NCBI GenBank assembly: GCA_002786915.1
Contig: PCUV01000009.1
Span: forward strand, 62,001 to 126,000
Direction: 5' to 3'
From: Comamonadaceae bacterium CG12_big_fil_rev_8_21_14_0_65_59_15
Lineage (GTDB): Bacteria > Pseudomonadota > Gammaproteobacteria > Burkholderiales > Burkholderiaceae_C
Length of the DNA stretch: 64,000 nt
In this document: piece after piece, positions 1-11,558 of the stretch
How the letters are laid out: every line of letters starts with the position of its first letter
Numbering within the stretch: the stretch's first letter is position 1
Program-made: the position numbers and the translations under genes
The notes under the pieces: model-generated
The model's database searches: none
Told to the model about the DNA's origin: nothing
The model's input: the letters and a program-made list of their open reading frames with translations, nothing else

Positions 1-1128
1 CCAGCCGACGGCTTTGCTGATGCCGCCCTGCTCGCCATCGATGACTTTTTGCAGGCGCGGCAGGCAGTGCGTGGCGGCGTGTTCACCCATCTCGATGCCG
101 ATCCAGCGGCGGCCCATTTTGTGCGCCACGGCAGCGGTGGTGCCGGAGCCGAGGAAGCTGTCTAGGACGAGGTCGCCTTGGTTAGTGGCGATATGGAGGA
201 TGCGCTGAAGGAGACGTTCGGGTTTGGGGGTATCAAAAGCGTTGTCGCCTCCAAACAAAACCATTACTTCTTTTTTAGACTCATCGGTGTGTCCGACCTC
301 TTCATGGGGCCACCATGTCCATGGAACAAGCCCTTCAACTTCCGATAAATATCGCAGAACTCCAGGCTGGGAGTCTCCGTTTTTCCCAAAAAATACAGTT
401 CTGCTCTGAACGTATGACAAATACTTCGGTTCGAGTACAGCCCAGTGCCGACCTGCCGAAGGGTAGACCACCTTTCCGCTGGGTGTAGTGATCGGGTACT
501 GCTGGTTTGGGCGCAGACCAGCGCCAGTCATGGGAACAAGACGCCACGGGCCTTTGGGGTCATTGTTGGGATTCTTGTAAGCTGAGCGAGTTTTTTCGTC
601 AGGTTCGACGCGATTACGAGCTTGTTTGAATAATTCGGGATTCCGTGCGTAACAAAGAACGTTGTCATGAACGTCACCAAGTGCTGAATTATTGTCGCGG
701 GAATAGCGTTTCTGCCAAACCACATTCGCCACAAAATTCCCCCGCCCAAACACCTCATCCATCAGCACCTTGAGGTAATGCCCCTCGTTGTCGTCAATCG
801 TGACCCAGATCGAGCCATCGTCGCGCAGCAGCTTGCGTAACAGTTGCAGGCGCGGCAGCATCATGGAAAGCCATTGGGCGTGCTCCAGGTTGTCGTCGTA
901 ATGCTCAAACGCGCTGCGCGTGTTGTACGGTGGGTCAATAAAAATGCATTTGACCTGTCCCCGGTAAAACGGCAGCAGTGCTTTGAGCGCTTCGAGGTTG
1001 TCGCCCTGAATCAGCAGGTTGTCAGCGCTGGGCGTGCCATGGGCAGACACCTGCTCCAGCAGCCGGTAGGGCACTTGGTCGGCGCTCGTGAAAGCGGCGG
1101 CACGGTTAAGCCAGTCAAGTGTGGGCAT
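1..1128 (-). CDS. DNA (adenine) methyltransferase, 3' end beyond the window
   Basis: One open frame of 376 codons runs from an ATG at 1128 to the left edge without a stop, so the gene is C-terminally truncated by the window. It carries the amino-methyltransferase catalytic motif DPPY (FIDPPYNT, about residue 64) followed by the S-adenosylmethionine site DSFLGSGTT (about residue 324). That order, with the target-recognition region between the motifs, is the beta-class arrangement of type III Mod subunits and orphan adenine methylases. It starts 2 bases after the stop of the DUF493 gene. No restriction subunit is visible here; one could lie to the left. The family is clear, the recognition sequence unknown. 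Confidence 0.88.
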   Translation of the reverse strand, partial: MPTLDWLNRAAAFTSADQVPYRLLEQVSAHGTPSADNLLIQGDNLEALKALLPFYRGQVKCIFIDPPYNTRSAFEHYDDNLEHAQWLSMMLPRLQLLRKLLRDDGSIWVTIDDNEGHYLKVLMDEVFGRGNFVANVVWQKRYSRDNNSALGDVHDNVLCYARNPELFKQARNRVEPDEKTRSAYKNPNNDPKGPWRLVPMTGAGLRPNQQYPITTPSGKVVYPSAGRHWAVLEPKYLSYVQSRTVFFGKNGDSQPGVLRYLSEVEGLVPWTWWPHEEVGHTDESKKEVMVLFGGDNAFDTPKPERLLQRILHIATNQGDLVLDSFLGSGTTAAVAHKMGRRWIGIEMGEHAATHCLPRLQKVIDGEQGGISKAVGW

Positions 1129-1130
1129 GG

Positions 1131-1424
1131 TTACAGCACCACTTTCACCAGCGGATGCGTGGACAGCGTACGGTACAGCTCGTCAAGCTGCGCGCGGCTG
1201 GTGGCGTTGATGGTGATCGTCACGCCCAGGTAGTTGCCGCCCTTGCTGGGGCGCAGCGTCACCGTGGTGGCGTCAAAGCCGGGGTCGAACTGCTGCGCGA
1301 TGTGCGTGATGGCGGCGACCAGTTGCTCGTTTTGGACGCCCATGACCTTGATGGGAAAGGCGCAGGGGTACTGGATCAGGCTGGGCTGATCGGCGTCGGG
1401 TGGCGGTGGGCTGGAAGTATTCAT
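1131..1424 (-). CDS. DUF493 (YbeD-like) family protein
   Basis: A 97-residue protein whose C-terminal 80 residues fit the small alpha/beta DUF493 fold known from E. coli YbeD (PIKVMG near residue 25, PSKGGNYLGVT near residue 59). The frame stays open upstream to 1607, but the ATG at 1424 gives the usual family length, and an upstream start would run through the atp promoter. The family has a ferredoxin-like regulatory fold with no settled function. In many proteobacteria it lies beside lipB/lipA; here it precedes a methyltransferase gene with a 2-base gap. Confidence 0.8.
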   Translation of the reverse strand: MNTSSPPPPDADQPSLIQYPCAFPIKVMGVQNEQLVAAITHIAQQFDPGFDATTVTLRPSKGGNYLGVTITINATSRAQLDELYRTLSTHPLVKVVL

Positions 1425-1477
1425 CAGTGACTTGATAGAGGTCAATATACGGTGGCGGTCGCTCGGCGCTTTTTCCC

Positions 1478-1483
1478 TATAAT
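1478..1483 (+). promoter_or_regulatory. Probable -10 box of the atp operon promoter
   Basis: A perfect TATAAT lies 49 bases upstream of atpI in the short divergent region between the DUF493 gene and the ATP synthase operon. The expected -35 position has no good TTGACA match, so this is a strong -10 with a weak -35. No other convincing promoter is seen before atpI. Confidence 0.5.
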
Positions 1484-1531
1484 CGCGGGCTGAACTGACT
1501 GGGCGGCGCCTGTAAAGTAAGCGTAATGTAA

Positions 1532-2020
1532 ATGGGGACAATAGCACCTTCAAGTCAGCAGGACTCTGGATTCGATGAAGCAGAGCCTGTTTTTGTCCCC
1601 CTGACACAAGCGCAGATTGCGGCTGTCAAGGCTGCTAACCCTGTAACGTCGCCCTGGTGGGTGGTGTTGTTTCAGTTGGTTCTTGGGTCGGTCGCGGTGC
1701 TGCTGGCGCTGGTTTTCTTCAGCAAGTCGGTGGCGCTGTCGCTGGCTTGCGGTGTGTTGGCGGTGCTGCTTCCGGCAGCGTTGTTTGCGTGGGGGCTGAC
1801 CAGTCGGTTTGCCAAAGCCAATGTGGGTACGGCGGTGATGAGCTTCTTTGTTTGGGAGCTGGTCAAGATTGTGATGACGTTGGGTGTGCTGATGGCGGCC
1901 CAGCGTCTGGTGAAAGATTTGAGTTGGCCAGCCATGCTGGTTGGCTTGGTGCTCACCCTGAAGGTGTATTGGTTGGCGCTAGCGTTCAAACGCAAGCCCC
2001 AAGCCGGTACCAAGGGTTAA
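1532..2020 (+). CDS. atpI: ATP synthase protein I
   Basis: A 162-residue membrane protein with four predicted hydrophobic segments after a polar N-terminus of about 45 residues. AtpI is an accessory protein of F-type ATP synthase operons that helps assemble the c-ring and is not part of the final enzyme. Its identity rests on size, hydrophobic pattern and position directly before atpB. There is no clear ribosome-binding site at this ATG, but no internal Met would keep the first membrane segment. Confidence 0.85.
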   Translation: MGTIAPSSQQDSGFDEAEPVFVPLTQAQIAAVKAANPVTSPWWVVLFQLVLGSVAVLLALVFFSKSVALSLACGVLAVLLPAALFAWGLTSRFAKANVGTAVMSFFVWELVKIVMTLGVLMAAQRLVKDLSWPAMLVGLVLTLKVYWLALAFKRKPQAGTKG

Positions 2021-2057
2021 CGCTTAACGGCAAAAGTAACTGATCAAAGAGACACTG

Positions 2058-2948
2058 ATGGCTGCTGAAGAACACGCTGTAAAAGAAGTTTTGACCGCCG
2101 GTGACTATATTGGTCACCATCTGCACCACTTGCAAACTGGCAAACAGTCGGGTGTGATTGACATGTCGGTGTTCAATCTGGATTCGATTTTTTGGTCGGT
2201 GCTGCTGGGTTGCCTGGGTATGTGGGTGATGTGGCGTGTGGCCAAGAGCGTCACGGCGGGCGTGCCAGGGCGCATGCAGGCCGCCGTCGAGATTTTGCTT
2301 GAAATGGTGGACACCCAGGCCAAGGGCATCATTCACAATGCCGAGTCGCGCAAGTTTGTCGGCCCCTTGGCGCTGACCGTATTTGTCTGGGTTTTTCTGC
2401 TCAATTCCATGGACTTTTTGCCGGTGGATTTGCTGCCCGGTCTATGGAAAATGATCTACGGCGCAGCCGGTGGTGAACCGGAGCATGCCTACATGCGCGT
2501 AGTGCCCACCGCCGACCTTTCCACCACGCTGGCCATGTCCAGTTCGGTGCTGCTGGTTTGCCTGTACTACAACATCAAAATCAAGGGCGCTGGCGGCTGG
2601 GCGCATGAACTTGTCACAGCGCCGTTCGGCACCAGTAAAAATCCCCTGTTTGCGCTCATCCTGGGCATTCTGAACTTCAGCATGCAGATGATCGAATTCA
2701 CCGCCAAAACCGTTTCTCACGGCATGCGGCTGTTTGGCAACATGTACGCCGGCGAGCTGGTGTTCATGCTGATCGCGCTCATGGGTGCGGTCGGTTTTGG
2801 CTCTGCCACGGGTATCGCCCTGTGGGTCGGGCATTTGGTGGCGGGTCTGGGTTGGGCCATCTTTCACATTTTGATTGTCGCCCTGCAGGCCTTCATCTTC
2901 ATGATGTTGACCCTGGTCTATGTGGGCCAGGCGCACGATCATCACTAA
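2058..2948 (+). CDS. atpB: F0F1 ATP synthase subunit a
   Basis: A 296-residue integral membrane subunit that forms the proton half-channels against the c-ring. The diagnostic C-terminal helices are present: the RLFGNMYAGE segment with the essential Arg near residue 223, and a closing ALQAFIFMMLTLVYVGQA segment. The N-terminus is His-rich, as is usual in betaproteobacteria. It is followed by an A/T-rich gap before atpE, the most strongly translated gene of the operon. Confidence 0.97.
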   Translation: MAAEEHAVKEVLTAGDYIGHHLHHLQTGKQSGVIDMSVFNLDSIFWSVLLGCLGMWVMWRVAKSVTAGVPGRMQAAVEILLEMVDTQAKGIIHNAESRKFVGPLALTVFVWVFLLNSMDFLPVDLLPGLWKMIYGAAGGEPEHAYMRVVPTADLSTTLAMSSSVLLVCLYYNIKIKGAGGWAHELVTAPFGTSKNPLFALILGILNFSMQMIEFTAKTVSHGMRLFGNMYAGELVFMLIALMGAVGFGSATGIALWVGHLVAGLGWAIFHILIVALQAFIFMMLTLVYVGQAHDHH

Positions 2949-3008
2949 CAGTTTGTCGGTCGGTTTCTTTTTCTTTTTCTTTTCAACTTGAATCCATAGG
3001 AGCTTTAA

Positions 3009-3263
<255 letters not shown>

Positions 3264-3298
3264 TTTTTTCGCCTTTCACAAACTAGAGAGGTGTTGTT

Positions 3299-3769
3299 GT
3301 GAGTATTAACGCAACCTTCTTCGCGCAGCTGGCGGTGTTTTTCATGCTGGTGATGTTCACGATGAAATTCGTGTGGCCACCGATTGCAAAAGCACTGGAC
3401 GAACGCGCGCAGAAAATCGCAGAGGGTCTGGCTGCTGCCGACAAGGCGCGCTCTGAGCTATCGTCGGCCAACCAGCGGGTTGAAGCCGAGCTGGTCAAGT
3501 CGCGCACCGAAACCGCTGGCCGCCTGGCCGACGCCGAGCGCCGCGCGCTGACGATCATCGAAGAAGCCAAGGCCAAAGCGGCGCTAGAAGCGGTCAAGAT
3601 CGTGGCTGCCGCCAAGGAAGAGGCCCAGCAGCAAACCGTGAAGGCGCGTGAGGCCCTGCGCGAGCAAGTGGCCGCACTGGCCGTCAAGGGTGCCGAGCAA
3701 ATCTTGCGCAAGGAAGTCAACGCTGGCGTCCACGCTGATTTGCTCAACCGCCTGAAGACCGAGCTTTAA
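3299..3769 (+). CDS. atpF: F0F1 ATP synthase subunit b
   Basis: A 156-residue peripheral-stalk subunit with one N-terminal transmembrane helix (to about residue 25) and a long Ala/Glu/Lys-rich amphipathic helix that dimerises. The start is GTG at 3299, supported by the AGAGAGG ribosome-binding site just upstream and by the conserved [11 protein letters not shown]-terminus of proteobacterial b subunits. Confidence 0.96.
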   Translation: MSINATFFAQLAVFFMLVMFTMKFVWPPIAKALDERAQKIAEGLAAADKARSELSSANQRVEAELVKSRTETAGRLADAERRALTIIEEAKAKAALEAVKIVAAAKEEAQQQTVKAREALREQVAALAVKGAEQILRKEVNAGVHADLLNRLKTEL

Positions 3770-3778
3770 GAGAACGCC

Positions 3779-4309
3779 ATGGCCGAACTTGCCACTATTG
3801 CCCGCCCTTACGCTGAGGCCTTGTTCAAGGCCAGTGCAGCCAATCCCCAAGCGGTGCTGGTCTGGCTCGACGAACTGGCTCGTGTAGCTGCCGAACCGCA
3901 GTTGCTGCAGTTTGCCGACAGCCCCAAGGCCACCAGCGAACAGGTCTATGGCGTGATCGCCGGTGTCGTCAAGGCAGCGCTGGACGCCCATGCCCAAAAC
4001 TTTTTGCGCATGCTCATTGCCAACAACAGGCTGGCTTTTGTGCCTGAAGTAGCGGTGCAGTACCGCGCGCTGGTGAATGCCCAAAGCGGCTCGTCTGACG
4101 CAGTGGTCTATAGCGCTTTCCCGATCGACGGGGCTGCGTTGGCGCAAACTGCCGAGGTGCTTGAGCGCAAATTTGGCCGCAAGCTCCATGTGTCTGTGGT
4201 GCTGCAGCCCGAGCTGATTGGCGGCGTACGGGTCGTCGTAGGTGATGAGGTTCTTGACACATCGGTCAAGGCTCGTCTTGAACAAATGAAAGTGGCATTG
4301 ACGGCGTAA
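3779..4309 (+). CDS. atpH: F0F1 ATP synthase subunit delta
   Basis: A 176-residue subunit joining the b stalk to the top of the alpha3beta3 head. The N-terminus ([10 protein letters not shown]) and the C-terminal [18 protein letters not shown] segment are characteristic of the OSCP/delta family. It follows atpF by 9 bases. Confidence 0.96.
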   Translation: MAELATIARPYAEALFKASAANPQAVLVWLDELARVAAEPQLLQFADSPKATSEQVYGVIAGVVKAALDAHAQNFLRMLIANNRLAFVPEVAVQYRALVNAQSGSSDAVVYSAFPIDGAALAQTAEVLERKFGRKLHVSVVLQPELIGGVRVVVGDEVLDTSVKARLEQMKVALTA

Positions 4310-4357
4310 GGCTCTGGCCTGCACCGTGTGCCCATTTAATGAAAGAAGGAAAGAGTC

Positions 4358-5911
4358 ATGCAACTCAATCCCGCAGAAATTTCTGAACTGATCAAGAGCC
4401 GCATCGAGGGCTTGTCCGCCAGCAGCGACGTGCGCAACCAGGGCACCGTGGTGACGGTGACCGACGGCATCTGCCGCATTCACGGCCTGTCCGAGGTGAT
4501 GCAGGGCGAAATGCTCGAATTCCCCGCTGGCTCCGATGGTCAGCCCACGTATGGTCTGGCGCTCAACCTCGAGCGCGACTCGGTGGGCTCGGTGATTCTG
4601 GGCGAATACGAACACATTTCTGAAGGCGACACGGTCAAGTGCACCGGCCGTATTCTTGAAGTGCCGGTGGGCCCCGAGCTCAAAGGCCGAGTGGTCAACG
4701 CGCTGGGCCAGCCGATTGACGGCAAAGGCCCCATCAACGCCAAGATGACCGACGTGATCGAAAAGGTCGCGCCGGGCGTGATTGCGCGCCAGTCGGTGGA
4801 TCAGCCCATGCAGACCGGTCTGAAGTCGATTGACTCGATGGTGCCGATCGGTCGTGGCCAGCGCGAGCTGATCATTGGCGACCGCCAGACCGGCAAGACC
4901 GCGGTGGCGATTGACGCCATCATCAACCAGAAGGGTCAGAACATGACCTGTATCTACGTTGCCATCGGTCAAAAAGCCTCCAGCGTCAAGAACGTGGTGC
5001 GTGCGCTGGAGCAAGCGGGTGCCATGGAATACACCATTGTGGTGGCGGCCACGGCATCTGAGTCTGCTGCCATGCAGTACGTCAGTGCCTACTCTGGCTG
5101 CACCATGGGCGAGTACTTCCGTGACCGTGGTGAAGACGCGTTGATCATTTATGACGACCTGTCCAAGCAGGCGGTGGCGTATCGCCAGGTGTCCTTGTTG
5201 TTGCGCCGCCCGCCAGGCCGCGAAGCCTACCCGGGCGACGTGTTCTACCTGCACAGCCGTTTGCTCGAACGTGCTGCGCGCGTGAACGCCAAGTACGTGG
5301 AAGACTTCACCAAGGGTGAAGTCAAGGGCAAGACCGGTTCGCTTACCGCCCTGCCGATCATTGAAACGCAAGCCGGTGACGTGTCTGCGTTTGTGCCCAC
5401 CAACGTGATTTCCATCACCGACGGCCAGATCTTCCTGGAAACCAGTCTGTTCAACGCCGGTATCCGCCCCGCCATCAACGCCGGTATCTCGGTGTCTCGC
5501 GTCGGTGGCGCCGCCCAGACCAAGCTGATCAAGGCATTGTCCGGTGGTATCCGTACCGACCTGGCGCAGTACCGCGAACTGGCTGCTTTTGCCCAGTTTG
5601 CCTCAGACCTGGACGAGGCCACGCGCAAGCAGCTTGACCGTGGTGCGCGCGTGACCGAACTGCTCAAGCAGCCGCAATACAGCCCGTACCCCATTTCCAT
5701 CATGGCGGCCACCCTGTTTGCCGTGAACAAAGGTTACCTGGACGACGTGGAGCTCAAGAAAGTGCTGTCGTTCGAGCACGGGCTGCATGCTTACCTGAAA
5801 GACAAGCACGCTGCGTTGCTGGCCAAGCTGGAAGCCGCCCGCGCCATGGACAAGGACGCCGAGGCTGAACTTAATTCTGCGGTTGCTGCGTTCAAGAAAA
5901 CGTTTGCCTGA
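4358..5911 (+). CDS. atpA: F0F1 ATP synthase subunit alpha
   Basis: A 517-residue non-catalytic nucleotide-binding subunit. The Walker A motif GDRQTGKT lies at residues 174-181, and the VGGAAQ and [13 protein letters not shown] signatures follow. The length is normal and a good AAGGAAAG ribosome-binding region precedes the ATG. Confidence 0.98.
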   Translation: MQLNPAEISELIKSRIEGLSASSDVRNQGTVVTVTDGICRIHGLSEVMQGEMLEFPAGSDGQPTYGLALNLERDSVGSVILGEYEHISEGDTVKCTGRILEVPVGPELKGRVVNALGQPIDGKGPINAKMTDVIEKVAPGVIARQSVDQPMQTGLKSIDSMVPIGRGQRELIIGDRQTGKTAVAIDAIINQKGQNMTCIYVAIGQKASSVKNVVRALEQAGAMEYTIVVAATASESAAMQYVSAYSGCTMGEYFRDRGEDALIIYDDLSKQAVAYRQVSLLLRRPPGREAYPGDVFYLHSRLLERAARVNAKYVEDFTKGEVKGKTGSLTALPIIETQAGDVSAFVPTNVISITDGQIFLETSLFNAGIRPAINAGISVSRVGGAAQTKLIKALSGGIRTDLAQYRELAAFAQFASDLDEATRKQLDRGARVTELLKQPQYSPYPISIMAATLFAVNKGYLDDVELKKVLSFEHGLHAYLKDKHAALLAKLEAARAMDKDAEAELNSAVAAFKKTFA

Positions 5912-5939
5912 AGTCACCTGACACCACACGGAGACTGAT

Positions 5940-6836
5940 ATGGCAACCGGCAAGGAAATACGCGGCAAGATCGCCAACTTTGAGAGCACCAAGAAGATCA
6001 CCAAGGCGATGGAGATGATTTCCGTCTCCAAGATGCGCAAGGCGCAAGAGCGCATGCGCAGCGCCCGCCCGTACGCTGACAAGGTGCGCAACATTGCAGC
6101 GCACCTGGGTGCGGCCAACCCCGAATACGTGCACCCGTTCATGAAGCGCAACGACGCCAAGTCGGCGGGCATGATCGTGGTGACCACCGACAAGGGCTTG
6201 TGCGGTGGCTTGAACACCAACGTGCTGCGCGGTGTCACCAACATGCTGCGCGACCAGCAGGCTGCAGGTGGGACCACCCGCGCAGTGGCCATTGGCAACA
6301 AGGGCCTGGGTTTTCTGAACCGCATTGGTGCCAAGGTGGTGGCACAGGTGACCCAACTGGGCGACCGCCCGCACCTCGAGCGCCTGATCGGCCCGGTCAA
6401 GGTGCTGCTGGACGCTTATGCCGCCGGTGAAGTCAACGCGGTTTACATCACCTACACGCGTTTCATCAACACCATGAAGCAAGAAGTGGTGATGGAACAG
6501 TTGCTGCCCCTGAGCCGGCTGCAGATGGCTGAAGACGCGCGTACCAGCGAAGCGGCCACGGGTCAAAAGCACAGCTGGGACTACCTGTACGAGCCTGACG
6601 CGCAGTCGGTCATCGACGACCTGATCGTGCGCTATGTGGAGGCACTGGTGCTGCAGGCGGTGGCTGAAAACATGGCCTCTGAACACGCTGCGCGCATGGT
6701 CGCCATGAAGGCCGCCACCGACAACGCGGGTAACGTGATTGGTGAACTCAAGCTGGTCTATAACAAGACGCGGCAGGCGGCGATCACCAAAGAATTGTCG
6801 GAAATCGTGTCGGGCGCAGCGGCGATTGCGGCCTGA
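5940..6836 (+). CDS. atpG: F0F1 ATP synthase subunit gamma
   Basis: A 298-residue central shaft subunit. The N-terminal helix ([19 protein letters not shown]) and the C-terminal [16 protein letters not shown] segment are the two coiled-coil ends that insert into the alpha3beta3 head. It lies between atpA and atpD as expected. Confidence 0.97.
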   Translation: MATGKEIRGKIANFESTKKITKAMEMISVSKMRKAQERMRSARPYADKVRNIAAHLGAANPEYVHPFMKRNDAKSAGMIVVTTDKGLCGGLNTNVLRGVTNMLRDQQAAGGTTRAVAIGNKGLGFLNRIGAKVVAQVTQLGDRPHLERLIGPVKVLLDAYAAGEVNAVYITYTRFINTMKQEVVMEQLLPLSRLQMAEDARTSEAATGQKHSWDYLYEPDAQSVIDDLIVRYVEALVLQAVAENMASEHAARMVAMKAATDNAGNVIGELKLVYNKTRQAAITKELSEIVSGAAAIAA

Positions 6837-6865
6837 TCCCAACCTGGCGAATTAGCAAGATTTAA

Positions 6866-8308
<1,443 letters not shown>

Positions 8309-8359
8309 TGACTTTGCGGGACAGATATTTAGCTCTGTCCCCAACTGATTAGGAAAAAT

Positions 8360-8776
8360 ATGAACACGATTCACGTTGATGTGGTCAGTGCCGAAGAGTC
8401 CATCTTCTCTGGCGAGGCGCGCTTTGTGGCCTTGCCCGGTGAAGCGGGTGAACTGGGCATCTATCCGCGCCACACGCCACTGATTACCCGCATCAAGGCG
8501 GGCTCGGTGCGCATCGAGATGGCCGACGGCGGTGAAGAGTTTGTGTTTGTCGCTGGCGGCATCCTTGAGGTGCAGCCCACGGGTGTGACGGTGCTCTCAG
8601 ACACCGCCATTCGTGGCAAAGACCTAGACGACGAAAAGGCCAACCAAGCCAAGCAGGCCGCTGAAGACGCGATCAAAAATGCCAAAACCGATCTGGACTT
8701 GGCCAAGGCCACGTCCGAGCTGGCTGTCATGGCAGCGCAGATTGCGGCCTTGCGTAAATACCGCGGCAAGAAATAA
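8360..8776 (+). CDS. atpC: F0F1 ATP synthase subunit epsilon
   Basis: A 138-residue subunit with an N-terminal beta-sandwich (residues 1-85, including [17 protein letters not shown]) and a C-terminal two-helix hairpin ending ALRKYRGKK. It is the last gene of the operon and is followed by an intrinsic terminator. Confidence 0.97.
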   Translation: MNTIHVDVVSAEESIFSGEARFVALPGEAGELGIYPRHTPLITRIKAGSVRIEMADGGEEFVFVAGGILEVQPTGVTVLSDTAIRGKDLDDEKANQAKQAAEDAIKNAKTDLDLAKATSELAVMAAQIAALRKYRGKK

Positions 8777-8794
8777 CGGCTATCTGCATCCAAC

Positions 8795-8822
8795 AAAAAA
8801 CCGCCTTGCATGGCGGTTTTTT
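8795..8822. terminator. Bidirectional intrinsic terminator between atpC and the TPM operon
   Basis: A CCGCC/GGCGG stem with a 6-base loop is flanked by six A residues on the left and six T residues on the right. It can therefore stop transcription from atpC (plus) and from the converging lemA-TPM operon (minus). Confidence 0.88.
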
Positions 8823-8852
8823 ATTGGGGCTTGCAGCCATACCTGAAGGACG

Positions 8853-9374
8853 TCACCCCAGCAGTGGCCGGTCGGGCAGTTCATTGGGGTTGTGCGCATT
8901 CGGATCCAGCGCAAAGTGCTGGCGCAACAAGCGGTTGACGGCGTCCACCGCCTGCGTCAGCCCGGCCTCAAACTGGCCGGCCTGGAACGCGGCAGACATC
9001 TGCGCAACCAATGCCGGCCAGGTGTCTGCACTCACGCGCTGCGCCAGCCCACGGTCCGCCACAATTTCAATCTGCCGCTCGGCCAGCAGCAGGTAAATCA
9101 GCACGCCGTTGTTGTGCTCTGTGTCCCACACGCGCAGCTTGCCAAACATCGACAGTGCGCGTTGGCGGGTGATGGTCTTGGTATCTGCGCGCAGCCACAG
9201 GTAGCTCAGCGGCAAGCCCGCTTCAATGTAAATGCGGATTTCGCCACTGTGCCCTGTTTCACTGGTCGCCACCTGGCGCGTGAGCTTGTCCAGCACAGCA
9301 GGCGGGCAGGCGCGCTCGGCCGCATCATCGGGCATCCAGCGGTGGCGCAGCAGCCTTGCGATTCTTTGCAACAT
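8853..9374 (-). CDS. TPM domain protein, short form
   Basis: A 173-residue protein with one TPM (TPM_phosphatase-like) domain, recognisable from GEIRIYIEAGLP, the WDTEHNNGVLIYLLLAERQIEIVADRG type core and the acidic/aliphatic C-terminus. No signal peptide or membrane segment is clear. The ATG at 9374 overlaps the upstream stop as ATGA, giving translational coupling, and I prefer it to the GTG one codon earlier. It is the third gene of a lemA-TPM-TPM operon, a common arrangement. The biochemical function is not known. Confidence 0.8.
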   Translation of the reverse strand: MLQRIARLLRHRWMPDDAAERACPPAVLDKLTRQVATSETGHSGEIRIYIEAGLPLSYLWLRADTKTITRQRALSMFGKLRVWDTEHNNGVLIYLLLAERQIEIVADRGLAQRVSADTWPALVAQMSAAFQAGQFEAGLTQAVDAVNRLLRQHFALDPNAHNPNELPDRPLLG

Positions 9375-10300
9375 CACCAGCCTCCTGAGGCGCCACCGCC
9401 TCCAAAATCACCCCCGCCGCCAGAGCTGAAGCCGCCGCCACCGGCTCCGCCAAATCCGCCACTGTGTCCGCCAAAGCCACCATAGCCTGAACCGCCGTGT
9501 CCACCGCGCCCCACGCCTGACGCCATGGGTGAGCGCTCGATGAGCGCAAACACCATGGCCGCCATCCCTGCCAGTATCGCCAGCACCAGGCTGCTGGTGA
9601 TAACCATGGCAATGACGCCTGCTACGCCCCCGGTGGCCATCGAGCCCAACTGGTTGCCCATGATGCGCTTGGTTACCGCCCCCACCACCGGCACGGCGAT
9701 GAACATGAAAATACCCAGCTCCATCCAGTCAAAACCCGGCTTGCCAGGCGCCGGGGTTTGCGCCGGTGTGGGCAAGGCCTCGCCGCTGATCAGTGCCTGG
9801 ATGCGCGTCAGCCCAGCGTCCAGGCCGCCAGCAAAGTCGCCCTCGCGAAAGCGCGGCGTGATCAGGCCGTCGATGATGCGCTTGGCCTCTAGGTCAGGGA
9901 TGGCGCCTTCGAGCGTCTTGGCCACCTCGATGCGCAGCTTGCGGTCTTGCATGGCGGCTACCAGCAGCAGGCCGTCGCCCAACTCCTTGCGCCCGATCTT
10001 CCAGTCGTTGGCGACACGGTTGGCATAGGCGGCAACATCTTCGGGCTGCGTGCTGGGTACCAGCAACACCACCACCTGCGCGCCGCGTGCTTGCTCAAAC
10101 GCAACCAGCTTGGCGTCCAGCGCCTGGCGTTGCGGCTCCGACAGCGTGCCACTCTGGTCGATGACGTGCGCCGTCAGCGCTGGTACGGGCGCCTGCGCCC
10201 ACGCACCTGCGCCAAAGGTGCAGGCCCACAGCAGCGCCAGCCAAGACATCGCGCGGCGCACGAGGCCCAGTCGCGCAGTCTGGCAGGTCAACACGAACAT
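9374..10300 (-). CDS. TPM domain protein with Gly-rich C-terminal tail
   Basis: A 308-residue protein with an N-terminal signal region ending near AWAQAP, a TPM domain (about residues 40-170; VVLLVPSTQPEDVAAYANRV and DGLLLV), two or three transmembrane helices and a C-terminal run very rich in Gly, with Ser and Phe. This is the layout of the YgcG-type TPM proteins found beside LemA; they face the periplasm and may take part in envelope quality control. The 4-base overlap with the next gene and the 14-base gap to lemA make an operon. A start at 10249 would give a shorter leader. Confidence 0.85.
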   Translation of the reverse strand: MFVLTCQTARLGLVRRAMSWLALLWACTFGAGAWAQAPVPALTAHVIDQSGTLSEPQRQALDAKLVAFEQARGAQVVVLLVPSTQPEDVAAYANRVANDWKIGRKELGDGLLLVAAMQDRKLRIEVAKTLEGAIPDLEAKRIIDGLITPRFREGDFAGGLDAGLTRIQALISGEALPTPAQTPAPGKPGFDWMELGIFMFIAVPVVGAVTKRIMGNQLGSMATGGVAGVIAMVITSSLVLAILAGMAAMVFALIERSPMASGVGRGGHGGSGYGGFGGHSGGFGGAGGGGFSSGGGGDFGGGGASGGW

Positions 10301-10314
10301 CAGGGGCAGCCCGG

Positions 10315-10902
10315 TTATTTTTTGTTGAAATCCACCGTGGGCGGTGCCGAGATGGCCGCCTCGTTCTGCACGCTGAAGTTGGGCTTGGGCGGGTAGCTGA
10401 ACACCATGGCGGTCAGGTTGCTGGGGAAGCTGCGCGCCAGCACGTTGTAGTCCTGCACACTCTTGATGTAGCGGTTGCGCGCCACCGTGATGCGGTTTTC
10501 GGTGCCTTCGAGTTGCACGCGCAGGTCACTGAAACCCTGATTGGCTTTCAGGTTGGGGTAGCGCTCCACCGTGACCATCAGGCGACTCAGCGCCGAGCCC
10601 AACTCGCCCTGCGCGGCCTGGAACTTGGCAAACGCGTCCGGGTTGTTCAGCACCTCGGGCGTGACCTGCATTGACGTGGCTTTGGCGCGCGCCTCAATCA
10701 CCTTGGTGAGCGTTTCCTGCTCAAAGTTGGCCTCGCCCTTGACGGTGGCGACGATATTGGGTACCAGATCGGCACGGCGCTGGTACTGGTTAAGCACTTC
10801 GCTCCAGGCTGATTTGGTCTGTTCGTCCAGGCGTTGAAAATCGTTGTAGCCGCAGCCACTGAGTAGCAGCACAGCCATTGCGATCAAAAACCAGCGTTTC
10901 AT
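10315..10902 (-). CDS. lemA: LemA family lipoprotein-like protein
   Basis: A 195-residue protein with an N-terminal hydrophobic segment and a lipobox-like LLLSGC (Cys at about residue 17), followed by the LemA helical bundle. The family signature of paired Tyr-Asn/Arg residues and RRADLVPNIVATVKG is present, as is the C-terminal NFSV region. It is the first gene of the lemA-TPM-TPM operon. The role is unknown; the position suggests it works with the TPM proteins at the membrane. Confidence 0.9.
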   Translation of the reverse strand: MKRWFLIAMAVLLLSGCGYNDFQRLDEQTKSAWSEVLNQYQRRADLVPNIVATVKGEANFEQETLTKVIEARAKATSMQVTPEVLNNPDAFAKFQAAQGELGSALSRLMVTVERYPNLKANQGFSDLRVQLEGTENRITVARNRYIKSVQDYNVLARSFPSNLTAMVFSYPPKPNFSVQNEAAISAPPTVDFNKK

Positions 10903-11070
10903 GAATACCTCCGCTTAAAAAAAGACAACGGTAGCACAGTCCATCCGGCAACAATCTCCCACATCGCGCCAAAGCACCAGAAATCAAGTGTTGCCAAGCC
11001 TCTTGACCTTAGCTTGCGGCCCCCCACCTGAATCGCAGGCAAAATCAACCCCTGTTCACCCTATCCAACC

Positions 11071-11520
11071 ATGACCAAAGCGCGCAAATCGTCTGCCCAC
11101 GTTGGCGGCTCTGCCGACGACACAGAAACCAACTTCTACGAGGCCATGCAGGCCGGCGACATCGAACGTCTGATGTCGTGCTGGGCCGACGAAGACGAGG
11201 TGATTTGTGTGCACCCGGGCGGGCCACGCATGGTAGGCTTGGGAGCCGTGCGCGCCGCGTTTGAGGCGGTGTTCAACAATGGCAACGTACGCGTGCACAT
11301 TGAGGCGCTGCACAAGATCGAGTCGATGACCAGCGCCGTGCATAGCGTGCGCGAGCGCATCGAGCTGCTCACCAACGAAGGCCCGGTAGAAGCCTTTGCC
11401 ATTGCCACCAACGTTTATCACAAAACCGTGCAGGGCTGGCGCATGGTGGCACACCACGTCAGCCCAGGCTCGCTGCGTGAAGCACCGGATATCTCTGAGG
11501 TGCCACATGTTTTGCATTAA
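11071..11520 (+). CDS. NTF2-like (SnoaL/DUF4440-type) protein
   Basis: A 149-residue cytoplasmic protein with the cone-shaped NTF2 fold pattern: an N-terminal helix (NFYEAMQAGDIERLMSCW), a strand-loop with CVHPGG, and a final VYHKTVQGWRMVAHHVS strand pair. Members include small isomerases and ligand-binding proteins; no catalytic residues assign a reaction here. It is followed after a short gap by the YheT-like hydrolase gene. Confidence 0.72.
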   Translation: MTKARKSSAHVGGSADDTETNFYEAMQAGDIERLMSCWADEDEVICVHPGGPRMVGLGAVRAAFEAVFNNGNVRVHIEALHKIESMTSAVHSVRERIELLTNEGPVEAFAIATNVYHKTVQGWRMVAHHVSPGSLREAPDISEVPHVLH

Positions 11521-11558
11521 ATTAGCGTCTAGCTCCCTTGCATAAAGTGCAAACAGCT

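Noticed and set aside
3584-5371. A 595-codon open frame on the minus strand across atpF-atpA
   Set aside because: Its composition is His/Arg/Gln-rich without any motif and it lies wholly antisense to conserved ATP synthase genes.
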